Shown piece by piece: positions 22,106 to 32,960 of a stretch of 64,000 nt of DNA. The position numbers and the translations under genes were made by a program. The stretch covers positions 4,294,415 through 4,358,414 of the forward strand of contig CM051006.1 of the NCBI GenBank assembly GCA_027704905.1, in the 5' to 3' direction. The notes beneath the pieces are model-generated. The model ran no database searches and was not told where the DNA came from. It saw only the letters and a program-made list of their open reading frames with translations. Numbering within the stretch: the first letter of the stretch is position 1; the number at the start of each line of letters is the position of its first letter. Source of the stretch: Muraenolepis orangiensis. Taxonomy: Eukaryota > Chordata > Actinopteri > Gadiformes > Muraenolepididae.

Positions 22106-22399
22106 GCCGAGTTGTCCGGGCCTTGCGACCCAGGGGTTAGCGCAGGTGCAGGTGAACCGGTCCCTCAGGAATTCGCTGACGTTGAAGTGTCGCACAGTGA
22201 GCAGCGTGGTGTTGGCACTGATCTGGTGTCGGTTGCTGCTGGTGACGGCCTGGCCCCCCTCCCGGAGCCAGGTAACCAGGGCGTCGGGCACCGCGTGACT
22301 CACACATGCTATGGTGACGGCGATCCTTCCATCCAAGCCAAACCCAACCCCCACTCTCGGTAGGAACTCCACCGGCTGACCTGGGAGTCACACCCAAGA

Positions 22400-22468
22400 C
22401 TTATACATTTACTTCTGCTTTTTGCCCCATTTGCCACACAGTATGTATATATATATATATATACATAT

Positions 22469-22499
<31 letters not shown>

Positions 22500-23290
22500 T
22501 ACATATACATATATATATATACACACTGTATCATTCATCGGTCACTGTATTGTTATTTATTAATAGTATTGTTATAGTATAGTGTTTATACTGTAGTAAA
22601 GCGTAAAGTGGGTAGTATATAGTGTTTTTTATAGTATATAGTTATTACGTTGCCATTGACAATTAGACGGCTCGATGTCTGGTCAATGCAACATAATGAG
22701 GAGACGGTAGCCAAAGTAATCAGCAAAGAGTATTTTAATTAATAGTTACCATGGTTGAACAAAGGAAAAATAAAGTAACGACAGACAAGAACACATAACT
22801 GCACAGACAGGATCAGCCACCAGACAAAGGGGAAGACAGAATACTTATACATGAGGGAATGACGAGACGAGACACACCTGGGTTGATTACAAATGGGTAC
22901 ACCTGGAAGGGAAAACGATAAGGACTACAAAACCATGACAGGGAACTACAGCTAGACATGGCACATCACACTAGGAGCGCCTGATCAGGGCACAAACACA
23001 TAACAATAGTACTATAGTATATAATAAGCAGTATATTGTGCTGTTTATAGAATTGCCTAGTATTGTATCGTTTAGTACAGCATAGTTTAGTGGGGAGTAA
23101 GCATTCCATTGTACTTCAAATAAAAATAAAAATCTTGAATCTATGTACTGAACGTGTGTTCAAATATTTACATGTTCATGGCAAAAAGTAAACGTTAAAT
23201 GTTGAATGTTAACGTGCTGGAATGTGTACGCCTTAAAACACTTCTGTGCTAAAATGTAATTGTGCTGTCACTTACAAAAATAATGTAAGT
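22400..23290. other. Intergenic: TA/CA microsatellite and unclassified repeat
   Basis: 22441-22530 is a mixed TA/TACA microsatellite. 22650-22995 may be an LTR-like insertion ('gacaattagacggctcgatg', an internal 'gtattttaattaatag') but its ends were not resolved. 23090-23150 contains the 'ggggagtaagcattccattg' LINE-tail motif ending in 'cttgaatct'. No gene. Confidence 0.4.
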
Positions 23291-23294
23291 GTTC

Positions 23295-24110
23295 AAATGG
23301 CTCAGTGGCTCAGAGGTGGTGCTGCCCTTCCTCACCACCTTGCGGCAGTCCGACAGGAGGTCCAGTATCCAGCTGCATGTGGATGGGGGCACGCCTAGAC
23401 CTCGTCTATAGTCGTTCAGCCATAGTCGTTCAGGAACAACAGCCTGGGCCAGGGAGAGGTTTAAGATGTCTGCAAAGACTCCTGCCAACTGGTCTGTGCA
23501 TGCTCTGAGGACGCGGTCCGGGATGTCGTCGGGGCCTGCCGCCTTACGGATGTTCAACCGCTTGAAGGTGCGGCGCACATCCGCCTCCGAGATGTTCAGC
23601 AGGCTGGTCTCCTCAGGCGGCGCTGGCTTCGGCGGGCTGCCGTTCACGTCGAACCGAGCAAAAAAAGGATTTAGCTCTCCTGGGAGGGAGGTAGAGGAGT
23701 TCTCTACACAACTGGTTCTCCCTCTGAAGTTCGTTATCGTCTGTAACCCCTGCCACATACCCCTCGCGTCGTGGCTCTTGAATTTCTCCTCCACTCTGTC
23801 CTTGTACGGCCCAGTATATCGTTGGAGGTGAGCTCCCCTCCCTCCTGGATATATACAACCAGCAGTGCGTGGCCAAGGCCAAACGCATCATAAAAGACAT
23901 TGCCCACCCCAGCCACGAACTGTATTCACTTTTACCGTCAGGTAGGCGATACCGCAGTATCAAGTGCCGCAAATATAGGCTTAGAGATTTTATTATATTG
24001 ATTTATATATACATATTGCTCTTTTTCTGTGCTGATATATTGCATTTTATAAATTGCATTTTTATTTTATATAATGAACTTTATACAGTTTTGAATTTTT
24101 TTTTTCTGGG
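23295..24110. mobile_element. LINE copy with inverted 5' part (same family as 41986-45220)
   Basis: 23812-24110 on plus encodes GGELPSLLDIYNQQCVAKAK and HPSHELYSLLPSGRRYRSIK, the 3' end of the LINE ORF. 23808-23295 on minus encodes an earlier part (EEKFKSHDARGMWQGLQ, SEADVRRTFKRLNIRKAAGP, VLRACTDQLAGVFADILNLS) that then jumps to GLGVPPSTCSWILDLLSDC. The two halves are head to head at about 23810, and the sequence between them is missing. This is the structure made by twin priming during target-primed reverse transcription. Confidence 0.8.
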
Positions 24111-24219
24111 AGTTCAGCATTCTGGAGAGAGAGAGCAGGTTGGAGGAGGAAGATGAGGAGGAAGAGGGAGACCTGTCTATCCAGCAGTAGGCGGTCGGTG
24201 GCCTGTGGACAGGTACCGT

Positions 24220-24375
24220 CACACATGGTGGACACGCCCCCTAGGGTTAGCGAGACAGGTGGACACGCCCCCTAGGGCTAGAGAGACAGATGGACACGCC
24301 CCCTAGGGTTAGAGAGACAGGTGGACACGCCCCCTAGGGTTAGAGAGACAGGTGGACACGCCCCCTTGGGCTAGA
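24220..24375 (+). repeat. 30-bp minisatellite
   Basis: Five units of 'gtggacacgccccctagggt' + 'tagagagaca' with few changes. No gene. Confidence 0.85.
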
Positions 24376-24397
24376 GATACAAGTAGGGCTAAGACTG

Positions 24398-25510
24398 TTA
24401 TGCCACACGCAGATGGCTGCTACGGAACCCCGGGGAAGTACAGACAGAGTCGGAGGCTAAAGGAGTTCAATAACCCGTAGGCGTCTTTATTAGGATATTG
24501 CTCCAATGAAAATCATGCTATGAAGTGTGAACAATCAACTGTGTGTGTGTAAATAGTAATATTACAATGTGTAATGCGACTTACGTGAGTGCCAAAGGGA
24601 AATCCAAACAGGGGGTGTTGTATAACGTGCTGCGGGGAGAAGGATGAAGTCCAAAAACAAACACAAAAACATCCAGGGGGTAAAAAGCTAAGTAGAAAAA
24701 TCCAACAAAGGAACAAACAAGAAAAATAACAACGAGGAAATACCAGGAATCCATGGAAGATCGGGACAGGTTCTTCACGGGGAACCACGGAGTGTCGTGT
24801 TCAGATCTTTGCTCTATTGTCCGATCCTCGGATACACATATTAACTGTGCTCCAAGGAAACAGAGAAGAGCCGTGCGTAACAAACTAATCAAAAGAGAAT
24901 AATAAAATATTTAATTAGGACTGCTTTGATACAATACATTTCAATACAATATTCCATGGAATAGGGAGCCCGAGATCTCCACCCGACAGACTGGATAACC
25001 AGTTAGCTGTACAGTAGTTCACCTGAAAGTCTCTTCTCGGATCCAACACCTATTTAACCCGTTGAAACTCTGCCGTGTTGTCCTTGTCGTAATTCTCGTC
25101 ATCCTGTCCAGTATTTTCCCACCAGACCGTGCTTCTTGATCGTTATCTTTACGGCTCTCAATGTCTGTGTGGCAGGGCGACCTCCCCCACCAATGATCCC
25201 CTTCTGCGCCCGGTCCTCCGGCCGCGACACCTTCTTCCTTCCTCCGGCACCATCCGGCCTGAGGGTCATTCTGTGATTTATTCCCCAATAAACAAACTCC
25301 ATCTATTCTCCAATTGACTCATCCGCGGCCTCCAACTGCGTTTTGTGAACACTTTCTTAACTACTGAGCAATTACATTTGTGCCATCACTCTAATTATCT
25401 AAAGGGTGGGGTACATGGGAACCCTTTTAACACATGAATACACACTTCTAAATTTATCCAAATATATGTATTATTCATATGAAATACACATGCATTTTCT
25501 TGATTTACAC
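24398..25510. mobile_element. LTR-like repeat overlapping copy B of the duplicated segment
   Basis: It starts 'tgttatgccacacgcagatg' and may end near 'gatttacaccaca'. 25135-25510 is the part shared with 1-400. No coding region or clear target duplication, so the class is tentative. Confidence 0.35.
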
Positions 25511-25935
25511 CACAGGAGTATTGCCAGAGAGTCTCGGGTTGAACAACGGGAAAGTTCTGGCAACGAGTGACAGGGGAGTGGAGACTAAATAGGGAGTCTG
25601 ATTGGGAATAGGGAACAGGTGCGCTGACGTGACTCCGGTCTTCTGGGACGGAGTGTTCTGGGTGTAGTGACCCCAGGTGGCAGAGAGGGGGAGGCAGAGG
25701 AGCGTGGAGGAGCAGAGGGGCGTCCTTAAGAAGCAGGTAGGGGTTAGACAGGTCATTAAGGAGCAGAGTTAGGGCATTGAATACAGAGACAGGTTATTTA
25801 GTTTATCAGGAGCGTGTCCATCATCTGAAGAGGCAGCTGAAGGAGGTGGAGAGAGAGAAAGAGAGAGAACTGAATGCCCTGAGAAGAGAAAAGAGAGACC
25901 TCAGATGGTGAGACTCAGATGGTGTCTGTCTACCT
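25130..25935 (+). repeat. Copy B of the duplicated segment (first copy at 1-809)
   Basis: High identity with 1-600 and 730-815. Copy B keeps the complete coiled-coil exon and an extra stretch at about 25515-25585, so it is closer to the ancestral state. Confidence 0.75.
25810..25907 (+). CDS. PHLDB-like gene, coiled-coil exon (partial gene)
   Basis: Acceptor tttatcag|GAG, donor GATG|GTGAGA. It encodes ERVHHLKRQLKEVEREK and ERELNALRREKRDL, a heptad-like charged coiled coil. With the PH-domain exon at 27055 on the same strand, it fits a pleckstrin-homology-like domain family B (LL5-type) protein, where coiled coil precedes a C-terminal PH domain. Phase leaves two bases (TG) for the next exon, and the exact next exon is unclear. 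The rest of the gene was not found in the window, so this may be a relic. Confidence 0.45.
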
Positions 25936-25990
25936 GCCTGTCTGCCTGTCTGTCTGTCTGTCTGTCTGTCTGCTGGTCTGCCTGTCTGTC
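25917..25990 (+). repeat. CTGT tetranucleotide microsatellite
   Basis: 'ctgtctgtctgtctgcctg' tract, also present at 5170-5212 in the other copy of the segment. Confidence 0.9.
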
Positions 25991-26143
25991 TGTCAGAATG
26001 CCTGTGTCTCTATCTATCTGTCTGTGTTTTGTTCATTCAGTCTGGAGGTTAATTTAATATTTAACTTACCTTTTTATTGACATTTTATTTTTATTGTTTG
26101 TTGTTTTGTTTTGTTTGTATATTATTGTCAGACTCTCAAAGAG

Positions 26144-26990
26144 GAGACGCTGTTACACCCCTCTATACCCTGTAATACCCTGTTACACCCCTCTATACCC
26201 TGTTATACCCTGTTACACCCCTCTATACACTGTTATACCCCTCTATACCCTGTTATACCCTGTTACACCCCTCTATACCCTGCTATACCCCTTTACCCTG
26301 TGATACCCTCTATACCCTGTTACACCCTCTATACATGTACACCCTCTTACCCTGTTACACCCCTCTATACCCTGTAATACCCTGTTACACCCCTCTATAC
26401 CCTGTTATACCCTGTTACACCCCTCTATACACTGTTACCCTCTATACCCTGTTATACCCTGTTACACTCCTCTATACCCTGTTATACCCTGTTACACCCT
26501 CTATACCCTGTATACCCTGTTACACCCCTCTATACCCTGTTATACCCTGTTACACCCCTCTATACCCTGTAATACCCTGTTACACCCCTCTATACCCTGT
26601 TATACCCTGTTACACCCCTCTATACTCTGTTATACCCTGTTACACCCCACTATACCCTGTTATACCCTGTTACACCCAACTATAGCCTGTTATACCCTGT
26701 TACACCCCTCTATACCCTGTTATACCCTGTTACACCCCTCTATACCCTGTTATACCCTCTATACCCTGTTATACCCTGTTACACCCCTCTATACCCTGTT
26801 ATACCCTGTTACACCCCTCTATACCCTGTTATACCCTGTTACACCCCACTATAGCCTGTTATACCCTGTTACACCCCACTATAGCCTGTTATACCCTGTT
26901 ACACCCCACTATAGCCTGTTATACCCTGTTACACCCCACTATAGCCTGTTATACCCTGTTACACCCCACTATAGCCTGTTATACCCCTCA
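26144..26990 (+). repeat. 32-bp minisatellite in the PHLDB-like gene
   Basis: The composite unit 'taccctgttacacccctcta/taccctgttata' occurs more than 25 times, with homogeneous 'accccactatagcctgttat' variants at the right end. It follows directly after 'cag|actctcaaagaggagacgctg', a possible exon start (26133), so it may interrupt or replace the end of an exon. Open frames within it are repeat artefacts. Confidence 0.9.
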
Positions 26991-27054
26991 AGAGGAAGAA
27001 AGAAGAAAGAGGAATTCTAAAGCTTTATAAGCTGTTTTTTTTTCTTTTCGACAG

Positions 27055-27165
27055 CGAAACCTTCCCTTCTTCCTGGCTCTGATGAGCAGGGAGGTTGCGT
27101 CAAAACCTGGAAGAGGAGATGGTTCCTCTTTGACATGGACCACCGGAGACTAGCCTACGATACAG
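27055..27165 (+). CDS. PHLDB-like gene, first PH-domain exon (partial gene)
   Basis: Acceptor cgacag|CG, donor ATACAG|GTTAGA, 111 nt, phase 1 to 1. It encodes KPSLLPGSDEQGGCVKTWKR, then RWFLFDMDHRRLAYDT. The pattern 'G..VKTWK+RWF.FD...R.L.Y' is the start of the PH domain in PHLDB/LL5 proteins (phosphoinositide binding, cortical microtubule anchoring). The expected next exon (KLKGVIYFQAIEE-like) was not found downstream; an L2 element begins at 27325. Truncated gene or exon relic. Confidence 0.55.
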
Positions 27166-27324
27166 GTTAGACCACTAGTCCACTGGTTAGACCACTAGCC
27201 TCCAATACAGGTTAGACCATTTGCCTACAGGTCAGACCACTAGTCCACTGGTAAGACCACAGGCCTACAGGTCAGACCACTAGTCCACTGGTTAGACCAC
27301 AGGCCTACAGGTCAGACCACTAGT
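27145..27324 (+). repeat. Donor-anchored minisatellite of the PHLDB-like exon
   Basis: The exon end plus donor (ctagcctacgatacag|gttagacca) is repeated as about eight further units of 20-25 bp (cctccaatacag|gttagacc, gcctacag|gtcagacc, gtccactg|gttagacc). Nearly all keep ag|gt or tg|gt. It ends where an L2 tail is inserted. Confidence 0.75.
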
Positions 27325-28960
27325 TAGATTAGATTAGATTAGATTCAATTTTTATTTATTGTCATTGCACAGCACAAGTACAGTACAGTGAAACTAATTT
27401 AACATCTAACTAGAGTGCAAATGTTGCAGTAAAGTGCATGGTAATATAGTATCATTTACAGTTTAAATTGACAGGTCAAAAGACAGTCTAGGTATAAATG
27501 TGATATGAGCATAATAATAGGTATATGTACATACAGGTAAGTGATCATTTAACGTAGTGATCAGGGGTATGCTATTATTGAAAGCAGGATACAAATATAT
27601 ATATATAATTGTATATACAAGTGAGCATATATAAATGTATGGCAAGTATAAATGTATATGTATATACAGGAGTATGAGCAGTTCTATCAACAGATTTTAA
27701 TATATATTGCAGGTACAGTAAACAGGTATCTTAGTAATACATATGTCAACTATAGAGAGGGAGGTAGTTGTGATACAGTTTGTTTTTCCAGTTAGTCAGA
27801 GACATTGGTGGTGATTGTTATAGGTGTTGAGCAGAGGTGTGGGGCAGGGGGGGGGTGGCAGGGGGGGGGGGGGCAGCAGAGGGGGCATAAGCAGGGGGGG
27901 GGGGGGGGCAGCAGAGGGGGCATAAGCAGGGGGGGGGGGGGGCAGCAGAGGGGCATAAGCAGGGGGGGGGGGGGTGCAGCAGCAGGGGGGGGCAGCCGGG
28001 GGGGGGACAGCAGAGGCCTGGCAGCAGGGGGGGAGGGGGGAGAGCAGCGGGGGGGGGGGGGGGGCTGTCTTCGTGGTGCAGAGTTCAGGGAGATGACAGC
28101 TGAGGGGAAGAGGTTGTTCCTAAGCCTGCTTGACATGGAACAGAGGTTTCTATAGCGCCCCCCGGAGGGGAGGAGGGCAAACAGTCCATGGTTGGGGTGA
28201 GAGGGGTCATCCACTATTTTTTGTGCCTTCCTCAGACACCGTTAGTGGTGGGTAGTGTTTATTGCAGGGAGGGGTAGTCCAACGATGTCGGAAACAGTGC
28301 AGTTGCCGTACCACACTGTGATTCTGTGTGTGATTATGAGTATGTGCAATTAAAAAAATGCAATTTATAAAATGCAATGGTGTACCTTCGTCAGCATTAC
28401 CTCTGTGTTGTGGGTCTACGTCAGGTCGCCTGAGTCCCAGGAAACGGAAGCAGCTGACGACTTCGGTGTCCCGTCCAGGCTGATGGTAGAGTGGGTGCCC
28501 CAGTGGCTCCTGCAGTCCACCATGAGCTCCTTAGTCTTGCTGACATTCAGTGCGAGGCTCAGTCCTCGCACCATCGTGTCAGCTGGACTACCTCATCTCT
28601 GTACTCCGTTTCATCGCCCTCGTTTATCAGGCCGATGACTGGTGTCGTCTGCAAACTTGATAATCCGATTATTGCTGTGCGTGGCAGTACAGTCATGTTG
28701 TGTACAGAGAGTACATCCAGGGACTGAGGCAGCAGCCTTGGGGTGCACTGGTGTTGAGGACCAGAGTGGATGAGATGTTACCAATCTTCACCACTTGAGG
28801 TGAAGGAAGTCCATAATCCAGTTACAGATGGGGGTACCCAGACCTAGGTCCTTCAGTTTCAGGACAAGCTTGGAGGGAACAATGGTGTTGAACACCGAGC
28901 TGTAGTCAATAAACAAAGCTTAGTGTGCTTTGGTTCTGCTATGTATTGTATGTATCCTAC
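27325..28960 (-). mobile_element. L2-like LINE remnant with internal G-rich repeat
   Basis: 27325-27480 is the family 3' end ('gtcattgcacagcacaagta'). 28214-28075 on minus encodes HPNHGLFALLPSGGRYRNLC, and 28640-28960 encodes RT pieces (FNTIVPSKLVLKLKDLGLG, with a disrupted polymerase box). 27835-28062 is an expanded 'gggggggcagcagaggggca' repeat. Frames are broken throughout. Confidence 0.7.
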
Positions 28961-29504
28961 ACAATGGGTAGAGGTATCTGATGTTCCCCATGGGTTGGGG
29001 TTGTGGGGTATGTGACATCTGTCAAGATACACGTGGAACCATACCAAATCAAAGTGTATTACCATTTCAACGTTTAACTAATGACATGAGTTCATTAGTT
29101 CATGAGACATGGTTTCTGAAAGCGCTTTTCTTGAAACCAATGGGTCCTTATGTTTGACAGCACAATGCTATACTCGAGCATTGTAAGATGGAAGATGATC
29201 TTACTTGTGGAAGGTGATCTTACAGTATGGTAGGTTTGTCCTTCAACACCTCCACTAAGAGTACAGATCTGATGTATTGATCATCAATATTGGCTGAGGG
29301 AATATACAGTATATATATAGGCAGAGTTTGACATTTGCACTGGGGGGGGGGGGGGGGGGCAACGATTTTTAGGGATACAGCCACACAACTGCAGATGGAG
29401 ACTGAGAGAAAGGGCCTCTGCCCCTGTAAGACGGAAAAGAGCACTCAAGATCCCATCACTGGTGCAGTCAGTAGCTGGCAAACCTGTCAGAAGATGGAAC
29501 TTCT
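28961..29504. other. No gene seen; short G-tract
   Basis: Unique-looking sequence with a run of G at 29341-29360. No splice-flanked coding exon was recognised. Confidence 0.4.
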
Positions 29505-31860
29505 GGAGACGTGATTTAGGACAAGTTCTGCCGTCTCCTTGGCCGAAGGGAGTTTGGGCATCTTAGAAGCTTGGTGCACGATGCCGAGAGAAGGAGGCAC
29601 AAGAGTGGAGCTTCTGGTCGTTGGGAGACCGCTGGGACAGGATGGCTCCTACCCCCACATTGGAGGAGTCTACCTCCACGACAAACTGCCTCTCGGGATC
29701 AGGTACTTGGAGGATGGGAGCGGAGGTAAACCGGGCCTTGAGTCTCCGGATGGACTCCTCAGCCAAGGGGGCCCACCGGCATGAAACCTTTGAAGAGGTG
29801 AAGGCCAAGAGCGGAGCAGCCACCGTGCTGTAGTCACGGATGAACCTCAAGTAAACATGTGCGATTCCAGGAAGCATGCAGCTGTTTGTGGGACTCAGGA
29901 GCAGGCCTGGATGTAACCGTTGAAACCTTGGTGGGGTCCATCTGTCCCACAATATACCCCAGGAAGGAAACAGAGGAGGTATAGAACTCGCACTTCTCCG
30001 TCTTCACAAAAAGGGAGTTCTCGAGGAGGCGCTGGACGACTGGTGAACATGCTCCTTCCTGTTTATAGATGGATAGATAGATAGATCGATTGATACTTTA
30101 TTAATCCCGAGGGAAATTTAGTCTTCCAGCAGCTTATACAAACAGCAAACAAACAATTATTCAGTTATAAAAACTACAAAAAACTAAGGGACTTATCTAA
30201 AACACAATTAGAATTATACTTTATAAAATTACAATAAATTACAATAAACAAGAAGTGGAAAATATACTAAATTAAAACAAAATTATACTAATATCTATTG
30301 TAATAAATACCAATACAAAATACAGAATACAATAAGTGTAAGTAGTGCAAATAAAGGTAGTTGTGTTTTGGGGTCACAGAGCAGGTGTGTGTATCAGTGG
30401 AGGCCTCATGCCCAAAGAAGAGAGAGATAGATTATAGAGAAGATCAGGATGTCGTTGAGGTAAACAAACACATGTTTGTTTAACATGTCCCTTAACACGT
30501 TGTTTGCCAACGCCTGGAACATTGCTTGGGCGTTGATAAGACCAAACGGCATCACCAAATACTCATAATGCCCAGTGGACGTGTTATAGGCCGTCTTACA
30601 CTCATCCCCCTCCTGGATCTAGCAGGGATGTCGCCGCGGCCTTGCTGAACACCTCCTGGAAGTCATTGTATTCAACGAGTAGCCCGGCCAGGTCCAGAGC
30701 AGGGGAGGAACAAACAGGGTGCAGGAGTGCGACGGCTGGCTTCAGGCAGACCTGATGGCAGAATGGGCTCCACCCCACAATGGCTCCCGTGGCCCAGTCG
30801 ATGTTGGGGTTGTGGCAGCGGAGCCAGGGGTAGCCCAGGATCAGGGGGAGCTGAGGGGACCGCAGGATGGTCTCATGGTGGTTACCGGATATGAGCATGT
30901 GGACAGGTGTGGTCTGATAGGAGACAGTCCCCAAAAGATGACTATCCAGGGTTTTTGCCGGAACGGGGTATGGTAAGGGAACGTGACCGATGCCCAACTG
31001 GCCCAGCAAGGTTCTCATCGATTATGTTGACATCGCACCAGAGTCTATGAATGTTGCAATGGTATATGAACCATCAGCTAACAGCAGTCCAGCATGGCAC
31101 AGGGGTCTATGTTTGGGGAAAGGTCTGGAGGTTTGGCTCACCCCGCATTCCCCATTACTGGTGAGCCCTGCCTTTTAACGGGCATCGGGAGACTAAATGA
31201 CCCGACTGGCCGCAGAACATATTAAATAGTACATAAATTACCACAGCGGCGGTGTTCCCGCTCCTCTGAGGTGAGGCTGCTGCAGCCCACATGCATGGGC
31301 TCCAATTCCCCCAGGTGTGGTCCGACAGGTATCTTGAGAAATCTCCGACGACGATCTCTGACGGTAGTCAATGTCAACCAAATGGATACTCATTTTCAAA
31401 TGTCCATCTGAGGAGTCAGGGCCCAGAGAAACAGCTCCAAAAACCTTCCAGAAAAGACAAACACACACACAGCTGTTCACCACAACCGTGCTTTACCAGT
31501 CAGGAGGTTAATGGTAAATTCTACCGTCGCAGCCTCGGAGGCTAAGGTGTGCGGCTGCAGGGCGAACAGGATCGAACTGTTCATATGAACGGGTTACAGT
31601 CCTCCACATCTCCGGCATAGCGCTCAGGGATCCCTATCCGATGGCTCCGGTGCAGGCACTGAAGCTGACAGTGCAGAGTCGGAAGAATCAGCTGAAACTC
31701 CCGGCGGGGTCTGGGTCTCAACACATTCCTTGAGCTGTGTGATTAGAACCCCTATCTGGCAAAGAGTGAGTGTGCGGGGTAGGCTTAAATAGCTGCGGGT
31801 GAGAATTAACAAGGGTTCATGCTTCCCTCTGGTGGAGGCAAGGTGAATAGTGATTGTGAC
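29505..31860 (-). mobile_element. Gypsy element 2, decayed, with internal deletion and insertion
   Basis: Minus strand, in order: a short gag-side piece with a damaged CCHC knuckle (CGQSGHLVSRCPLKGRAHQ, about 31140-31220); protease to RT linker (PLILGYPWLRCHNPNIDW and DFQEVFSKA, 31018-30602); RT end and RNase H (RFIRDYSTVAAPLLAF, then RQFVVEVDSSNVGVGAILSQ, 29952-29563); and at 29535-29560 a few bases of integrase that match 6697-6735. So most of RNase H to integrase is deleted. A GATA-tailed LINE end interrupts RT at 30062-30420. Several frameshifts. No LTR pair was identified. Confidence 0.8.
30062..30420 (-). mobile_element. GATA-tailed LINE 3' end inserted in gypsy 2
   Basis: 'gatggatagatagatagatc' followed by 'tactttattaatcccgaggg' is a familiar fish LINE 3' terminus read from the tail inward. 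It continues AT-rich to about 30420, where gypsy RT sequence ('gaagatcaggatgtcgttga') resumes. Confidence 0.6.
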
Positions 31861-32335
31861 ACACTATGAACTGCAACCACCCTAGGCACCATCTCTTCTC
31901 CCCCCTAACGTCCGGTCGACAGTTCCGCAGCATCCGTACATGGACTATCAGGTTAAAGGATTGTTTTTATCCACAGGCAGTGCGCCCACTGAACTGCTAG
32001 GAATGCTGCCACTATCATAAAATTGTCATTAACATTCCACTATCATACTTTGTTGGACTTTCTGGACTCATTACAGTTACTGCATTGCACTGTATTTATG
32101 ATGCTGCTGCACTACTGGCACATTAAAATGCTTTTAAATCTTTTTGCACATTTGAACACATGTACATATCATCAGTCAGACACTTTTTTGTTCTTTTTAT
32201 GTTCATTTTTAATGTGTATAGTATTTTTATTGTATTGTTTTAGAAATGCATACTGCTGGAGGGAATGGGGAGTAAGCATTCCATTGTACTTTTTGCAAAT
32301 GGCCAATACAAATCTTGTATCTTGTATCTTGTACA
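31861..32335 (+). repeat. LINE tail family with 'ggggagtaagcattccattg'
   Basis: 32000-32110 ('cattaacattccactatcat' ... 'gatgctgctgcactactggc') and the end 'aagcattccattgtactttt' plus a 'cttgtatcttgtatctt' tail match 46980-47100 and 47465-47500. It includes one unit of the 38-bp satellite found at 41560. Confidence 0.6.
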
Positions 32336-32339
32336 ACAG

Positions 32340-32960
32340 CTGATCTCAGTGCGGCCATCTGCAAACTCAAGCAAGGCAAGTCAACCAGAGTTTGTGATCC
32401 ACCAGAGTGCAACTGGAGGTCCAAGCTCGCAAAAACCTGGTGCGGTGCTGATGTTATAGCCCTGCTGAAACCAAACAAACCTACGTAAGACCCCAAGGTC
32501 TACAGACCCATCACGCTGCTTCACATGTAAAGAAGGTTGATTCTGCAATTAACAACGCCCTCCGGACCATAACTGGCTGCCTGAAGCCCACCCATGTGTC
32601 CTACTTGCCAGTCCTAGCGGGAATTGCATGGAGAGGCTGCTACCCTTGCCCTAGCAAGGAAAGCCCGGAACCACGAATCATATCCTGTATGACAACTAAA
32701 CTATTGCATGACAACTAAAGCAATGCCTCCAAGCAGGCTCAAGTCCCGTCACCCCTACAATAAGAAGACAAGACAAAAGATGCTTAGTTCTATCCCTGAG
32801 GATAGAGGAGGGTCTTTTGTAGAGGGTCTACAAAAGACCAGACAGAAGCAACGTCCCTGCCACAGCTTCACTTTGGCCATGTGTCATCAGTGGTGGCTGG
32901 TGGTTGCAAAAGTAGAGAAAGAAGGAAGGTGCCTCCCTATAAACTTTGATTAGTTGGTAA
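32340..32960 (+). mobile_element. LINE ORF2 C-terminal remnant
   Basis: The plus strand reads, with frame breaks, PKVYRPITLL (32490), then AINNALRTITGCLKPTHVSY and LPVLAGIAWRG (32540), and SRLKSRHPYNKKTRQK (32730). This is the thumb/C-terminal region of an RTE/Jockey-type fish retrotransposon, different from the L2-like family here. Confidence 0.5.

Larger units (their letters stand above)
21400..22380 (-). pseudogene. Fragments of an Ig-superfamily gene (one Ig exon and tail exons)
   Basis: Minus strand pieces with splice sites: 22380-22100 is an Ig C2 exon (acceptor cccag|GT; VTIACVSHAVPDALVTWL and FTCTCANPW); 21865-21828 encodes QPKYPVSRAVEK; 21656-21606 encodes AVASQPDSAMPDYNKLQ; 21513-21400 encodes SLAIPTYVPPPPVRFEQLFK and ends in TGA. 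The last three join in frame. The Ig exon ends in an in-frame TAG exactly before the donor (TAG|GTACAG), and no hydrophobic membrane exon lies between 22100 and 21865. Upstream Ig exons are also missing. It could be a decaying VSIG10-like or similar gene; the family is not certain. Confidence 0.5.

Noticed and set aside
26094..26685. Cys-Tyr-Thr-Pro-Leu-Tyr repeat proteins
   Set aside because: 32-bp minisatellite artefact.
32023..32343. 106-residue hydrophobic ORF
   Set aside because: Lies in an AT-rich LINE tail family also present at 47000-47500; no gene features.
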